A DNA stretch of 64,000 bases from Liriodendron chinense (GCA_003013855.2 PVNU02000424.1:1054001-1118000); one strand, 5' to 3'. Numbered from the stretch's first letter, positions 42,185 to 54,192 are shown. Made by a program: numbers and translations. The notes: generated by a model from the sequence alone, not told the origin.

Positions 42185-44600
42185 TGTTGCTGTTGCTGTC
42201 TCTGGATATTCTTGGGTTTCGAGATATTGCTTGATGTCAGCATACCAGGATTTGTCAGGGACAGCTTCAGTCTTCTTCTATTTGCAGGCAGAAAGCAGGT
42301 TCATCTTGAGTTTCGACTGTGAGCTCCCATTCTGAAGCTCCTTTCGGGATTTCGAGCATTGATGCGAGTGTAGCGAGAGCATCTGCAAACTGATTCTTGG
42401 CTCTAGGGCATGTATGAGAATGTGATTTCTTTGAATTCTTCGATCAGGTTTTTAAGGTACACGTGATATGGTATCAACTTCTCGTCCTTAGTTTTCCATT
42501 CGCCATTGGTCTGATTGATGATAAGCTGTGAGTCTCCAAATACTCATAGCTTCTTGACGCCCAAGATTATGGCTTCCCTTAAGCCAGCGATGCATGCTTC
42601 ATACTCTGCCATGCTGTTGGTGCACTCGAATGCTATGCGCCTTGAGATAGGAATAGGGACATCTTCTGGAGAGTAGAGGATTGCTCCAATACCACTCCCT
42701 TTAGAATTTGCTGCTCCATCGAAGAATAACGTCGACTCATCTTTTTTCTTCTTTTCTTCACCTTCGATAAGCAAGAGATCTTCATCAGGGAAGAATGTCT
42801 TAAGTGGTTGATAATCCAGGAGAGAGTGAGCGGCAAGATGATTGGCGAGGGCCTGTCCCTTGATTGCTTTCTGAGTGACATAGGTGATGTCGAATTCAGA
42901 CAAGAGTAGCTGCCATTTAGCTATCCTTCCAGTGTGTGCTGGTTTCTCGAACAGGTATTTGAGCGGATCCATATAAGCGAGGAGGAGAATAGGGAACGCA
43001 ATCATGTATTGACGGAGTCGCTGGGTTGCCCAGACTAGGGCGAGGCAAGTCTTCTCGATCGAGGAATACTTGGTCTTGTAGTTGGTGAACTTTCGGCTCA
43101 AATAATATATTGCTTGTTCCTTCTTCCCGGTCTTGTCGTGCTGGCCGAGGACACAACCAATGGCTTCTGCTACTACCGAGATGTATAACAATAGTGGTCG
43201 TCCAGGAGTGGGCGGCACTAGAACTGGAGGATTTATGAGATATTTCTTGATGTGATCGAAGGCAACTTGGCAATCGTCATTCCATTCTTTAGGAACATTC
43301 TTCCGAAGGAGCTTGAATATGGGCTCACAGATAGGTGTGAGCTGTGCGATGAAGCGACTGATGTATTGAATTCTGCCGAGGAAGCCACGAATCTCTTTCT
43401 CTGTTCTAGGAGGAGGTATCTCAATGATTGCTTTGGTTTTGGTCTCGTCGACCCTGATGCCATCCTCGCTCATCATAAAGCCGAGGAGCTTACCTCCCAT
43501 TGCACCGAAGACACATTTTTTAGGGTTGAGATGGAGCTTGTACTTTTCTAATCTGTTGAATAGTTTCTTCAGATCTTCAAAGTGTCCTTCAATTGTGCGA
43601 GACTTGATGATCATATCGTCCACATATACTTCAAGCTCTTTGTTCATCATGTCATGGAATAATGCTGTCATTGCTCGCTGATATGTTGCTCCTGCATTCT
43701 TCAGACCAAACGGCATTACCCTATAACAGAAAGTTCCCCAGGGAGTGATAAACGATGTCTTCTTGCGATCTTCGATGGCCATCTTGATCTGATTGTAACC
43801 TGAGAACCCGTCCATGAATGAGAAGACCTTGTACCAAGTGGTGTTGTCGACCAGAGTGTCGATATGTGGCAAAGGGAAGTCATCTTTAGGACTGGCTTTG
43901 TTAAGATCTCGAAAGTCGATGCACATTCGAACCTTGCCATCCTTCTTTGGTATTGGTATGATGTTGGCAAGCCATTCAGGGTAGTTGGAGACTACCAAGA
44001 ATCCCGCATTGTACTATTTGATGACTTCATCTCGGACTTTCAAAGCCCATTCTAACTTCATTCTTCGAAGTTTCTGCTTCACTGGCTTCATATCCAGCTT
44101 GGTTGGCAGATGGTGTACAATGAGCTCTTCATCAAGCCCCGGTATGTCTTCATATGAGAACGTAAAGTTAGACAATCTTGGAGCTAGGAATTCTATCATT
44201 CTCTGCTTCATCTCTGGTGGCAACGATTTTCCAATAGGTACTTCCTTAGGGATCTCAGGTGTCCCCAAGTTTACTATCTCAAAATCATCGGCTACAACAT
44301 TGGCTTTAGATTCGAACTTTTTGAGGAGATCCTCTAGTTCGGGAGCCGGGTCATCATCTTCCTCATCCCGAGCTTCGTCCAGACCCATGAGCTCGAAGTT
44401 TAGTTCGATGTCAAAGTCATATGATTTGACTTCAAACTTATACGACTCTTTAGACGAACTTGGCACGTTATTGAAATTTTTTTTTGGTTTTTGAGAATTT
44501 TCTAGAATGGAAATGGTTGATGTTTTTGTCTTTTGAAAGTTTTTTATTTTTTTGGATTTTTGAAATTCACGGGACCTTAAACAAGCAGGCATTGCAGACC
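42185..44600 (-). pseudogene. Reverse transcriptase and RNase H of element O
   Basis: Gypsy RT motifs in order: LTKLDMKPVKQKLRRMK-type entry, PIPKKDGKVRMCIDFRDLNK, CYRVMPFGLKNAGATYQR, and YVDDMIIKS (about 43615-43626, catalytic Asp pair intact). The gypsy RNase H follows (AIYYLSRKFTNYKTKYSSIE). A second RNase H-like domain then begins with LFFDGAANSKGSGIGAILYS and NSMAEYEACIAGL, the archaeal-type RNase H that marks the Tat lineage. Stops at 44014-44016 (TAG within ...EVIK), at 42544-42546 (TGA before VFGDSQLI) and further stops in 42200-42500 break it. An intact enzyme would copy genomic RNA in the particle. Confidence 0.92.
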
Positions 44601-44999
44601 ATGATTGATCCTAGCTTGTCCCAAAGTTCCGCTCACTGCTTAAACCGGCGTTTTTTTTGGAAGCCAGAGCCCTCAGATGACTCTCTGGCTGATTCAGAAG
44701 TTAGGGGAACAGATGACCATTTAGGACCCCACACTCCTTCCCCTAGAGAGGTGGGGGTTGATGATTTGGGCTAAGAATCATAGTCTGGCCCCATGACCAT
44801 GATTTCTCGCTGGTCGAGATATGAGTCATACTCAGTCCCTCCTGGATCATTTACCTCGCATTGTAGTTCTTCTGGTTCCACTGGCAAGACATGAGTTCAG
44901 AATCTGGACATCCGACCAATCCAGGGCTGGCCAGTTCCCTTTTTTGGTCCAATGAATGTGCTGCTCCTACCCCTGGCTGATGATTGATGATGTTGATTC

Positions 45000-45110
45000 T
45001 GTAAAGGTGGGCGGGTCGTGCCCCTTGCTGATTGATGCTGGAATGGGCAAGTTGTGCCCCTGGTTGGCTAGAATTAAAGTGGGCAGTTGTGCCCCTTGTT
45101 GAGAGCAGGT
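45000..45110 (-). repeat. QGHNLP-type repeats of element O
   Basis: Three units with GGGC(G/A)(G/A)GT.GTGCCCCT on the plus strand, encoding QGHNLP-like peptides on the minus strand; the same motif as 13236-13525 in element P. Confidence 0.65.
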
Positions 45111-45142
45111 ATCAAAGTACTTTGATCCTGAAGTTGTTGTAT

Positions 45143-46489
45143 TTAACTTTCTTCTTCATCTTCATCCTCTTCTTCTTCTTCCGAAGGCTTAGATGGTTCA
45201 AGAATCTGGTCGCATCGAATGGGGGGCCATGTGGCCCAAGCTAGGCTCATCGGGAGGCCTTTGTGTAGTGCATTCGGTTGATTCCCTTTTGGGTCTTTGC
45301 AAGGTTCTCCTGGCTTGACGAATTGGATGGGTGAGCACCGAAATTTCTTCATTCTTTTGTCCATGAAGATTGCCCTGTACCCAACTCCCCATTTGCGTTG
45401 ATTATATACCAGTGGCATCTTCCTAAACTTGAAATGATTCTTCATACGATACTTGAGGCTCAGACGTTCTGCTGGTGAAAAGACATGGTCCACCCTTATC
45501 GGCTTCGGATTGGCGATAGCGTTCACAGTCTCGAACTCGAAACTATGAAACGGGACGTCTCATTCAGAGTGCTGGATGTCGATGACAGGGATATCTAGTT
45601 CAGTAGCAGTAGCATTGGAAGGAATGATGAGCTCCTTCTCTGCGTGGATAGAGATTACTTGATTTCCATAGATGTACTTCACCCGTTGATGCAAAGTTGA
45701 TGGCACAGCTCCGACCTTGTGCAACCAAGGTCGTCCGAGCAACATATTGAAAGAGGCTGATATATCCAGGATTTGGAATGTGATAGTGGAGATTTCTGGA
45801 CCTATCTGTACCTCTATGTCGACCTCCCTTTCCACTGATCGGTGGGTGTTGTCGAATGCTCTGACGCATATGGTGCTGGGCCGGAATGAAGAGGAACTGA
45901 TTCCCAAGCGTTCCGCAGTCTTGAGTGGGCAGACATTTAAGCTTGAGCCATTATCGATAAGGACCAACGGAACGCACAGGTCTTTATATCATATGGCTAT
46001 GTTGAGGGATCGCCCATGATCGTGTCCTTCTGGTGGCAATTTGTTATCGGTGAAGGTGATGGCACGCGGAGCCAGGAGTTGTCTGATCATCAATGCTATC
46101 ATTTCAGGTGCAGTATCAGAGGAGACCTGAGCATCGCTCAAGGTTTTGGCAAACATTTCTCGGTGTATGCGAGATGTGCAGAGTAGCTCCCATACTGAGA
46201 TTTGAGTAGGGATTGACTTGAGCTGAGTTGCCACATCATATGTGGCTTCGTTTTTGTTACCGAGGCCTGAGAGAGCGCATTTGGGATCTCCTTTGTTCTG
46301 ATTATCTCTTTGGATGTAACGCCCATTGGGGTTCATGTTTCCCACCTCCGCATATTCTGGATAATGCCACGGAACTTCTTTATAGTTTTCCTCTCCCTTG
46401 CTAAGACCACTGGTTCTTGCAACGAGGCTGGTGCTGGTACCAGATCTTCCTCGTATGGAGCTTTTGCCTTGAGGACTATATTGTTGCAT
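45143..46489 (-). pseudogene. Protease region of element O
   Basis: On the minus strand the aspartic protease active site reads VLIDNGSSLNVCPL (about 45925-45970), with Ogre-like DNGS instead of DTGS. EISTITFQILDISASFNMLLGRPW follows as the C-terminal protease motif. Upstream ITFTDNKLPPEGHDHGRSL is also Ogre-like. Downstream the sequence continues to an acidic tail EEEEEDEDEEES (45143-45185). The frame differs from gag and RT, and a stop separates NIAI from the active-site part (45989-45991). The intact enzyme would process the polyprotein. Confidence 0.82.
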
Positions 46490-46635
46490 GTGCTGAAGGG
46501 GTAATATCGAGGCTTGTCTTCATAGATCACATAAGGTTGCGGTTGTGGCTTGACCATTCCTGGAGCAGGAGACTCCCATGGAATGAATATTGGTCATCTT
46601 GATATGGCAGGGGGTTTCTCTGTTCGTCCCAGCTG

Positions 46636-49317
46636 TCATAGTGCGATTGACATGCTTTCGGGATTTGCCCCTTGCAATATGACTGGCTTGATCGGAGGAG
46701 CTCCTTCCAAGACAATGGGTTCTTGCTGCTGATGGGTATGATCCCTCCATTGCGGATTGGATTGTTCCTGAACTGGAGTTGCCCCTTGCAAAATGACAGG
46801 TTCGTATGCGGGCTCGATGTATGATTGTGCTCCTTCCAGGACGAACGGCTCCCAACATGGATGGCTGTAAGATGCCCCTTGCACAACTGGTACATCATAT
46901 GGAGGTGCTCCTTCAAGTACTAATGGCTCGGAGACTAAAGGAGGAAGGGGGTTTGCCCCTTGCAGGATCGGAGGAGGATTTGCTGGCCCATAAGTGTATG
47001 CATGAATGGACTGGATATGGGAGAAGAAGAGATCGAGGCGCTCTCCTTCTTCTATGCTGTTGGCAGCAGGGCCACGAGATGAGCTGGGGTCCGTCGGATG
47101 CTGAGGTAGAGGATTTTGAAGGATATTGGTAGTAGTTGCTGGAGGAGTTCCGGGGACCGAGATGACGATTTTGTGGTCGTCAATCAGATCTTGTATGGCA
47201 TTCTTCAAAGTAAAGCATCGATCAATGGTGTGGCCATGCCCTTGATGGTAGGCACAATACTCATTTTCTCGGTAGGTTGGAGGTAGAGGATTTGGAGGAG
47301 GCCTGGGTGTCATCAGAGTGAGTAACTGCTTCTGTACCAGCATAGTCATGACTTGACTAAGTGGTTGAGTGAGTGGAGTGAATTTCCTGAGCTCCCTGTA
47401 ATTCTGCCTATTCTGGTATGAGTATTGGCCGTTCCCTCTAGACTGCTGCTGTTGTCAAGGTGGTTGTGGCTGTGGTTGAGGATTCGGTTGCAGCTGATAC
47501 CGCTGAGGTTAGTGCTGAACCTGATTCTGCTGATACTGTTGACGTCCCTGTGGGGGAGCATATTAATTACCCTGAGCAGTGGTGCTGACGTTGTTTACCT
47601 CTGTCGGGCGAGGAGGAGAACCGCTGCGGTTTTCGTTTCCATATCCGATGGGTCTTCCCTCCACTCTGTTCCTCTTAACTAGAGTGGCTTGATGAGGCCA
47701 TGGGGAGATTGTCCCGGCACGGATTCCTACTTTGACTTGTTCTCCAGCACAGATCAACTGTGAGAAATTCGCATATAGATGTGAGATGAGATATCCAGAT
47801 ATGCCAGGATATGTTGAATGAACAATCATGGAAATTTATTCTTCGTCGTCGATAAGTGTCGGCATTCTGACTGCCATAGCTCGCCAACGTCCCACATAAG
47901 CTGATAGTGTTTCATCACTCTTTTGCCTCAGAGCCGCGAGGTCGTCCCTTTTAGGTGTCATGTTGAGATTGTACGCGAATCTGTCAACGAAAGCCTGGGA
48001 AAGTTGTTCCCAGGTCTTGATGTGGTGGCAGTCCAATGAGGTGTACCAATCTAGGGCATCGCCCTTCAGAGATTTTTGGAACAAACGAATGAAGGCCCCT
48101 TCATTTCCTGAGATTACACTCAGTTCTCCACAGAAGGCCTTGAGATGTGCTGTGAGACAACCGCTGCCATCGTATCTTTTGAATTTTGGTACCTCAAAGT
48201 TTTGAGGTACTTGAGCATCTGGGAAAGGACACAAGTCTCTAAACTTAGTCGAAGGTAGATCGATTTCTTGTTGTCGCTGAAGCTGATTTTGCAAGATCTA
48301 GAACTGCTCCCGCAACTCATCCAGTCCTGAGTGATCTGTTCGAGCGACTGGTGCCCCTTGGAGTTAGGCACGTTCTTCTTTGGCATAGTTATGGGTTTGC
48401 TGAAAAGCAACCGCGGGTTGCTGAAATTGATTTGATGACTGGATTGGATTCTGATGAACTTGTGCTTGAAAGGATTGTAACTGAACTGGAGATTGTACTG
48501 AAGGTTGAACTGAAACTTGCTGGAAATTAACTGGAGATTGCTGAATTGAAGATTGCTGGAAATTAACTGGAGTTTGCTGAATTGAAGATTGCTGAAAATT
48601 AACTGGAATCCCATCGGCGGGGATGTGATGGAATTGAAAAGTACTCCTGTTTGTAGGAGGCTGAGATGCTGGGAAGTGACCCCCTTGTTGGGTATTCGCC
48701 ACTGTCCGCTGATTGATGTGGGCTTGACACTGACCCCCATTGTGGGCATTCACCAGTGCTGTCCCTGTTGCTGGAAATTGAATTGAAATCCCATCGGCGG
48801 GGATGTGCTGAAATTGAAAAGGGGTCCCATTGGCAGGGACATGCTGAGAAAGTAAAGGGGTCCCATTGGCAGGGACATGCTGAGAAAGTAAAGGGGTCCC
48901 ATTGGCAGGGACAAGCTGAAACCTACTGAGATTGTTGTTTGCCAGATTGACTGGAAGTTCCTTGGATAGGAGTGCTCTGAAACGGCCTTGTCGTCGCGAG
49001 AAGATACTGAGGAGGATACTCCATAGCGAAGGGCTGAGATGCTCCATAGCAGACTCCGATGGTTGTGCTTGATTTGAACTGGAAGCCAGAAGGACTTAGC
49101 ATGGCTGCTGAGATTGCTGAACTGGGCCAACTTGGTTGTTGACTGCTACGGTAGCTTGCGCTTGCATGAATTGCAAGAGCATTTCTTGCATCGCTCTCAT
49201 TCCTTGTGCCAATTCTTGTATGATTGGCGTATTCTCAATTGGCTGTTGCGCTGGAGGTTGCACTTCGGTTATTTCAAGAGCGAGGAAGAGGTGAGTTTCC
49301 TCTTCGTGGTCGGACAT
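46636..49317 (-). pseudogene. Gag of element O
   Basis: Starts at ATG 49317 (MSDHEEETHLFLALE). Features along the protein: an N-terminal helix IIQELAQGMRAMQEMLLQFM; a Gln-rich region with repeated QHVPANGTPLLS (48783-48918) and NFQQSSIQQ units; the capsid VPKFKRYDGSGC, RLFQKSLKGDALDWYTSLD and LSAYVGRWRAMAVRMP (47836-48200); a zinc knuckle of unusual C-X2-H-X4-H-X4-C type, CAYHQGHGHTIDRC (about 47230-47275); and a linker with six (L/V)(Q/E)GA(P/N)P repeats (46640-47010). In-frame stops include 49096-49098 (TAA), 48364, 47836 and 47563, several at positions where Gln codons are expected. Gag would package genomic RNA in particles. Confidence 0.85.
48783..48918 (-). repeat. 36-bp tandem repeats in O gag
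   Basis: Three near-identical 36-bp units plus flanking degenerate ones encode the 12-residue unit QHVPANGTPLLS on the minus strand. The Q copy (about 63865-63960) has related units. Confidence 0.88.
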
Positions 49318-49562
49318 GGCTTGCTGAGCCCGAGTGCGGATTATGCTGCGAAAGGGAAGTTGTTTCCGAACACGTTGAGCCCGAGGAGGCCCAATGGTGA
49401 GGACTATACTCTTTCTCTTTTTGGGTTTTGGGATTTTCTATTTTTTTTATTTTGGTTTTGGGTAGAATGCTATGCAAATGAGATTGTATGAGGACTAATG
49501 ACTTTCAAGTACAAGAGGGATTCTATTTTTCAAATCGGATCACGACTAGTGGGACTAGCTTG

Positions 49563-49580
49563 TCCCGAGTAGAGTCGCCA
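49563..49580 (-). other. Primer binding site of element O
   Basis: Minus strand TGGCGACTCTACTCGGGA, three bases inside the 5' LTR. This resembles the tRNA-Arg-type site reported for Ogre elements. Confidence 0.7.
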
Positions 49581-49853
49581 TTCTGTGGACCCTCGCCGTT
49601 TCGCGCTCCCACGACGTTCTCCCTTCCCTTTTGGAAAAAGAAGAAGGGGTGTGTGCGCGTGAATCACTGTTTGTGCCACTGGCTTGCCTCGTTCTCGAGG
49701 GCTTTGTTCAGTTGTCATGTTAAGCTGGATGTGTTTAGATGAGTTTGTATAAGACCAGAGTCGCCACTAGCCAATTAATTCGAATCTACAGTCGGCTAGA
49801 CCCCGTAGAAACGTTAGAGAAGGAAATCCGAAGATTTCTTTTTCTAAAATGAC

Positions 49854-51431
49854 TGTTGAGCTCTTAATTGTGCATATTCTAACCCCAATTCATCACTCAT
49901 TATGCACGCGTTTCATGATTTAAAGACTAATCTAATGCATGGATTTGTGATTGTAGGAATGAGAAGGAGACTTCACCAATTCATGGTTAAAAGAGTCACT
50001 TTATATGCATGAAGATCCATAGAACAAGTGCCAAAGGTGGAAGAAAGAAGCAAGAAAGAAGAGAAGAGATAAGAAGAAAACTGAAATTTTGTTCTTAGAC
50101 CTGTCTGTAGACCGGTCGCCAGACAGGTCTTAAGTGTATTTTTTGGACTGTTTTTTTCTCCTCTTAGACCGGTCGCCAGACAGGTCGAGAGTAGTCCAGA
50201 AACACAAAAACTCTCTGGACAGATTATGCAATTTTGAGACCGATCATGCGACTGGTCGTCCACAGGCTCAGACCGGTCGTGCGACCGGTCGGACATGCGT
50301 AAACAGCAAGGTTTCTATTCTAGGCGCCGAATGTCTCTGCGCAAGTGCGTAAGTTTACGAGCAATCTGAAAGTTTCTTGTGTAATGGACACCTTCAAGCT
50401 ATAAAAGGACTTCTTCCCTTCATACCAAAGCATGCTAGGACGTGGGGATTGCTTGGGAGACGGATTTTACTTCGAGTTTCTTAGTTTTCTTCCTGTTTTA
50501 GTAGTTTTTTATGTTTTTAGAGGCTTCTAGTTCAAGGATGTTAGAGATGAACTAAAACCTATTAGCTAGGGCTAAGAGGTGAAGCTTTTGATTCATTTTT
50601 TATGGATTGATGCAACCTAGGTTTCCTTTTTATGATTTAATTGATGAATTTTAGTTAATGTGAGTTTGAATCAAGTACTAGTTTGGTTTTACTTTGATCT
50701 CTTGATGACTTCGGGCTCATGTGATTCTTAGTGATTCTAAGCTTGGTAGCTTACCTTCTGAGCATTGTTTATGTTTGTGTAGTTCATTGATCTATCATCG
50801 ACTCCGGGCATGGTAGATTCTTTGATTACCTTGTATGCAATGGCCTGATTTTCATGTGAGAACTCATTCAACTAAAGTTCTTATCTTTTGTAGTAATCTG
50901 AAATAGCTGTTTATTGATTGATTTTGATTTAATTAGAGTTCTAATCATTAGTTGTAATCAAGTCTAGTGACAAGATTTGATGAAAGCTATGGTTGTGAAT
51001 CTCAATTAGATTGGAAAGAGACTTGGCCTACACAATTGAGTGTGCCCAAGGCCTGAGCATTGATGTGGGAATTGAATCAATGAATAAGCACTTATTTTGG
51101 ATAATTGTTGATTGAACCGCTCTATATTCCGATCGGATAGAGATATGAATTCGATGCCGATTGTGTTGTGAGAGACCTAGTTATGTTGATGCATTGAAAC
51201 TTATTAAAAGTGGATCCTTGGCGCTCTAGTGCCTTTTTAGATTGATATTTCCTTACACATTCACTGTTTAAACCCAAATCACTATTTTCTAGCTTTAGTT
51301 CTTAATAGGATCTTAATTACTAGTTGTTTTAGACAAAATCTGAGAATACCCATTCATAAATCTCTGTGGGAACGATACTCGGTCTTTCTGAATTATTACT
51401 ACTTCGCAACCCTACACTTGGGGAGTGAACA
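49854..51431 (+). mobile_element. Athila-family solo LTR inside the O 5' LTR
   Basis: 1578 bp, TGTTGAGC... ...GGAGTGAACA, flanked by perfect ATGAC duplications (49849-49853 and 51432-51436). It is clearly related to the 30356-37824 LTR read on the minus strand: shared TTTGTGATTGTAGG, CTATAAAAGGAC and a CCTACACTTG(G/A)GG end. There is no internal sequence, so the element was reduced by LTR-LTR recombination. Plus-strand TATA box CTATAAAAGG at 50399-50408. Confidence 0.92.
50098..50302. repeat. GACCGGTC palindrome cluster in the solo LTR
   Basis: Copies of AGACCGGTCGCCAGACAGGTC and AGACCGGTCGTGCGACCGGTCGG type lie 100-300 bp upstream of the TATA box. The spacing and inner sequence differ from the Athila element's LTRs, but the GACCGGTC core is kept. 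Confidence 0.9.
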
Positions 51432-52781
51432 ATGACTCCTTTTGATCTGCGGCCAGAGATTCGAGGTAAGGGATCACGGTTACAGGGTGGGAAGAAGTTA
51501 AGCACCCCACACACTGCCCGTACCGGAGTACGGTCTCTACTTCACAGAATCAAACTAATACTTGAAAGTCTGTTTTAATCCTCGTACATTCTCATAGATG
51601 ACATGATGCATGAATGCAGGTCTAAACAGTAAGAGTTTCTGATGGGCAGGTTCCACTAACAGGCAAGCCCAGAGCATACGCTCGAACTCACAGGTGCTTT
51701 ATGCGGTATGCATGTTGTGTGTTTGAATGATCAGAGTGCTTGTAGTGACTGAAGCATGAATGCGGGTCTGAATAGTAAGAGTTTCTGATGGGCAGGTTCC
51801 ACTAATAGGCAAGCCCAGAGCATACGCTCGAACTGACAGGTGCTTTATGCGGTATGCATGTTGTGTGTTTGAATGATCAAAGTGCTTGTAGTGACTGATG
51901 CATGAATGCAGGTCTGAATAGTAAGAGTTTCTGATGGGCAGGTTCCACTAACAGGTAAGCCCAGAGCATACGCTAGAACTGACAGGTGCTTTATGCGAGA
52001 TGCATGCTGTGTGTTTAAATAATTAAAGTGCTTGTAGTGAAGCAAGGGGGTTGGAAGAAAAGTAAATGTTGCACTTATGCTAGATGCGAATGAGATGATG
52101 CTGGTAAAGGGTAGCTGAATGGACGGAGGTGTCACAAGGTTTGCTTCGAGTGGCTGGATCAAGACTTTGATGGCTTGGGAGACTTAGACCAGAGTCAGGC
52201 TGGGCTGGACCAGGACTAGGCTCTTCTCACTCGGGCTCTCCTTGGTGGAAAAATGGGCTAAAAGAGGGATGGAAGTGGACTCAGGGCGACTGGATCGCAC
52301 TCGGGCTAAAGGCCTGTTGAAATGAGAAGGGGAGGGGGTATTTATAGCAGGGGGTAGTGGCAATTCCCATAAATAAGTTTGGGCGGCACCCAGGGGACCG
52401 CCCGTACGAACGTTTTCGGGATCCCGCGGGCAGTACGGACTTGCTCCGGGGTTGCTGCTTGGAACTCGGTGAGTTAACTCGGTGGGTTGACTCAGCGGGT
52501 TGACTCGATGATGTGACTCGGTGGGTTGACTAGGTGTTTTGACTCGGCGGGTTAACTCAGTGAGTTTGACTTTTTAAGGATTTTTTGACTGGTTTTTCTT
52601 ATGGGAGTTTTTTCAGGCTGATGTTTAGGGGCGAGTTGACTGGGTTCAGGCTTAAGTTAGGCTATGGATTGGGGCTTATAAGGGCGAGTTTGGCTGAGTT
52701 TGGACATGGGATTTGGGGGTATGGTCCTCCATTCATCCAGCTATCTTTTCCAACAGTGTAGCCGAAGGTGGGGTGTCTACA

Positions 52782-52786
52782 CATAT
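52782..52786. repeat. Target-site duplication of O, right copy
   Basis: CATAT, directly after the LTR end TCTACA. Confidence 0.9.
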
Positions 52787-52799
52787 CCAGGTGGATCCC

Positions 52800-53880
52800 A
52801 AAAGTGGACAACAATCCAAACTCAGACTGTTTCAACCATGGGTGTCACTATCACCACTGTTTCTGGGTCAGCCCAGTCCTTGCTCCCAGTTGACTCACCT
52901 TGTCAAACCCATCTTTCAAACCCAGTTGACTCACCCAATACCCCCTCCCCTTCTCATTTCCATGATCCATCAGCTTTGAGTCCTCCTCTGTGAGAAGCAA
53001 CTCATTTCCACCCCTTTAGCCCGTTTCCTCCACCAAGGAGAGCCCGAGTGAGTGAAAAGTTTAGCCCTAGTCCAACCCAACCTGACCCAGTTCAAGCCTC
53101 TTCAGCTACCCAAATCCAGATCTTAACTGTTTGAAGCTAATCCTTACGATACCTCCGTCCATCGAGCTATACTTATACCGGCATCATCTCATTCGCATTT
53201 AGCATAAGTGCAACATTTATTATTCCTCCAACCCCCCTGCTTATCATTCCACCACGAGCACTTAATCCGGTCTCAGTGTCTGCTCTGAGATTTACGGGTC
53301 TACCGAAAACTGGCCCATCAGAAACTCTAACCGGTCAAACACACATCATGCATCTCGCATAAAGAACCTTTCAGTTCGAGCATATGCTCTGGGCTTGCCT
53401 ATCTAATTGGAACCTGCCCATCATAAACTCTTACTGTTCAGACCCATATTCATGCATCATAGCATTTATGAGAATCTACTAGGAATAATTCTGTCTTTCA
53501 AGTATTAGTTCGATTATATGAAGTAAAGACCGTACTTTGGTACAAGCAGAGTGGGTGCCTAACACCTTCCCACCCTATAACCGTGATCCCTTACCTCGAA
53601 TCTCTGACCGCAGAAAAAAAAAGGAGTCATTTTAGAAGAAGGAATCATCAGATTCCCTTTTCTAATATTTCTACGGGGTTTAGCCGACTGTAGATTCAAA
53701 GTAACTGGCTAGTGGCGACTCTGGTCTTATACGAACTCATCCAAACATATCCAGTTTTACCCAACGATAATATGACAACGGAAAAAGCCCTCGAGAAAGA
53801 GCCGAGCCAGTGGTAACGGCGGTTCGCGCAACCCCTTTTCGGAAGGAAAGGTCGGGAGCACGGAAAGGCGAGCGTCCACA
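52800..53880 (+). repeat. 5' LTR of element Q (O family, inverted relative to O, 5' end degraded)
   Basis: Reads as the reverse complement of the O LTR: TTGACTCACC words (52890-52935), CATCATCTCATTCGCAT near 53185, one 146-bp repeat equivalent (about 53330-53460), ACCGTACTTTGGTAC near 53530, and an end GCGTCCACA at 53880. The expected TGTAGACACC start is not present at 52787, so the 5' edge is approximate. Confidence 0.75.
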
Positions 53881-53883
53881 GAA

Positions 53884-53901
53884 CGGCGACTTTGTTGGGG
53901 A
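53884..53901 (+). other. Primer binding site of element Q
   Basis: CGGCGACTTTGTTGGGGA three bases after the LTR end. It equals the O site at its tRNA-proximal half with a C for the first T. Confidence 0.65.
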
Positions 53902-54142
53902 AGTGCTAGCCCACTAGTCGTGATCCAACTTGAAAAATAGAATCCCTCTTGTACTTGAAAGTCACTAATCCTCATACAATCTCATATGCATAGCATTCTA
54001 TCATAAACCAAAAAATATATAGAAAATCTCAAAACCTAAAAAAGAGTAGAGCATATTCCTCACCATTGCGCCTCCTCGGGCTCAACATCCTCGAAAACAG
54101 CTTCCTTACCGCAGCATAATCCGCACCCAAGATCAGCAAGCC

Positions 54143-54187
54143 ATGTCAAACTATGAAGAGGAAAGTGACCTTTTCCCTATCCTTAAC
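54143..54187 (+). pseudogene. Gag start of element Q, split by element T
   Basis: ATG at 54143 opens MSNYEEESDLFPILN, matching the O gag start MSDHEEETHLFLALE. The frame is cut at 54188-54192 (ATGAC) by insertion of T and resumes at 63489. Confidence 0.8.
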
Positions 54188-54192
54188 ATGAC
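54188..54192. repeat. Target-site duplication of T, left copy
   Basis: ATGAC before TGTTAATG; matched at 63489-63493. Confidence 0.93.

Larger units (their letters stand above)
23276..52781 (-). mobile_element. Element O: giant Tat/Ogre-like gypsy retrotransposon with nested insertions
   Basis: Both ends are the same LTR (left 23276-25199, right 49584-52781 including an insertion), beginning TGTGGACC and ending GGTGTCTACA on the plus strand. The flanking 5 bp are CATAT at 23271-23275 and 52782-52786, a perfect target duplication. Coding runs on the minus strand in the order gag, protease, RT, RNase H, integrase, which is gypsy order. The primer site TGGCGACTCTACTCGGGA is of the tRNA-Arg type used by Ogre-like elements. 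Removing the two nested insertions (7.5 and 1.6 kb) leaves about 20.4 kb, which is Ogre-scale. An antisense gene lies between pol and the 3' LTR. All coding regions carry stops, so it is not autonomous now. Confidence 0.9.
49584..52781 (-). repeat. 5' LTR of element O (interrupted)
   Basis: Same borders as the 3' LTR (TGTGGACC... ...GGTGTCTACA). It contains a 1578-bp solo LTR (49854-51431). Without it and its duplication the LTR is about 1615 bp, shorter than the 3' copy mainly because it has three rather than five 146-bp repeats. Confidence 0.92.

Noticed and set aside
52700..52993. Plus-strand open frames crossing the right border of O
   Set aside because: They cross the LTR end and target duplication, so cannot be an ancestral gene.
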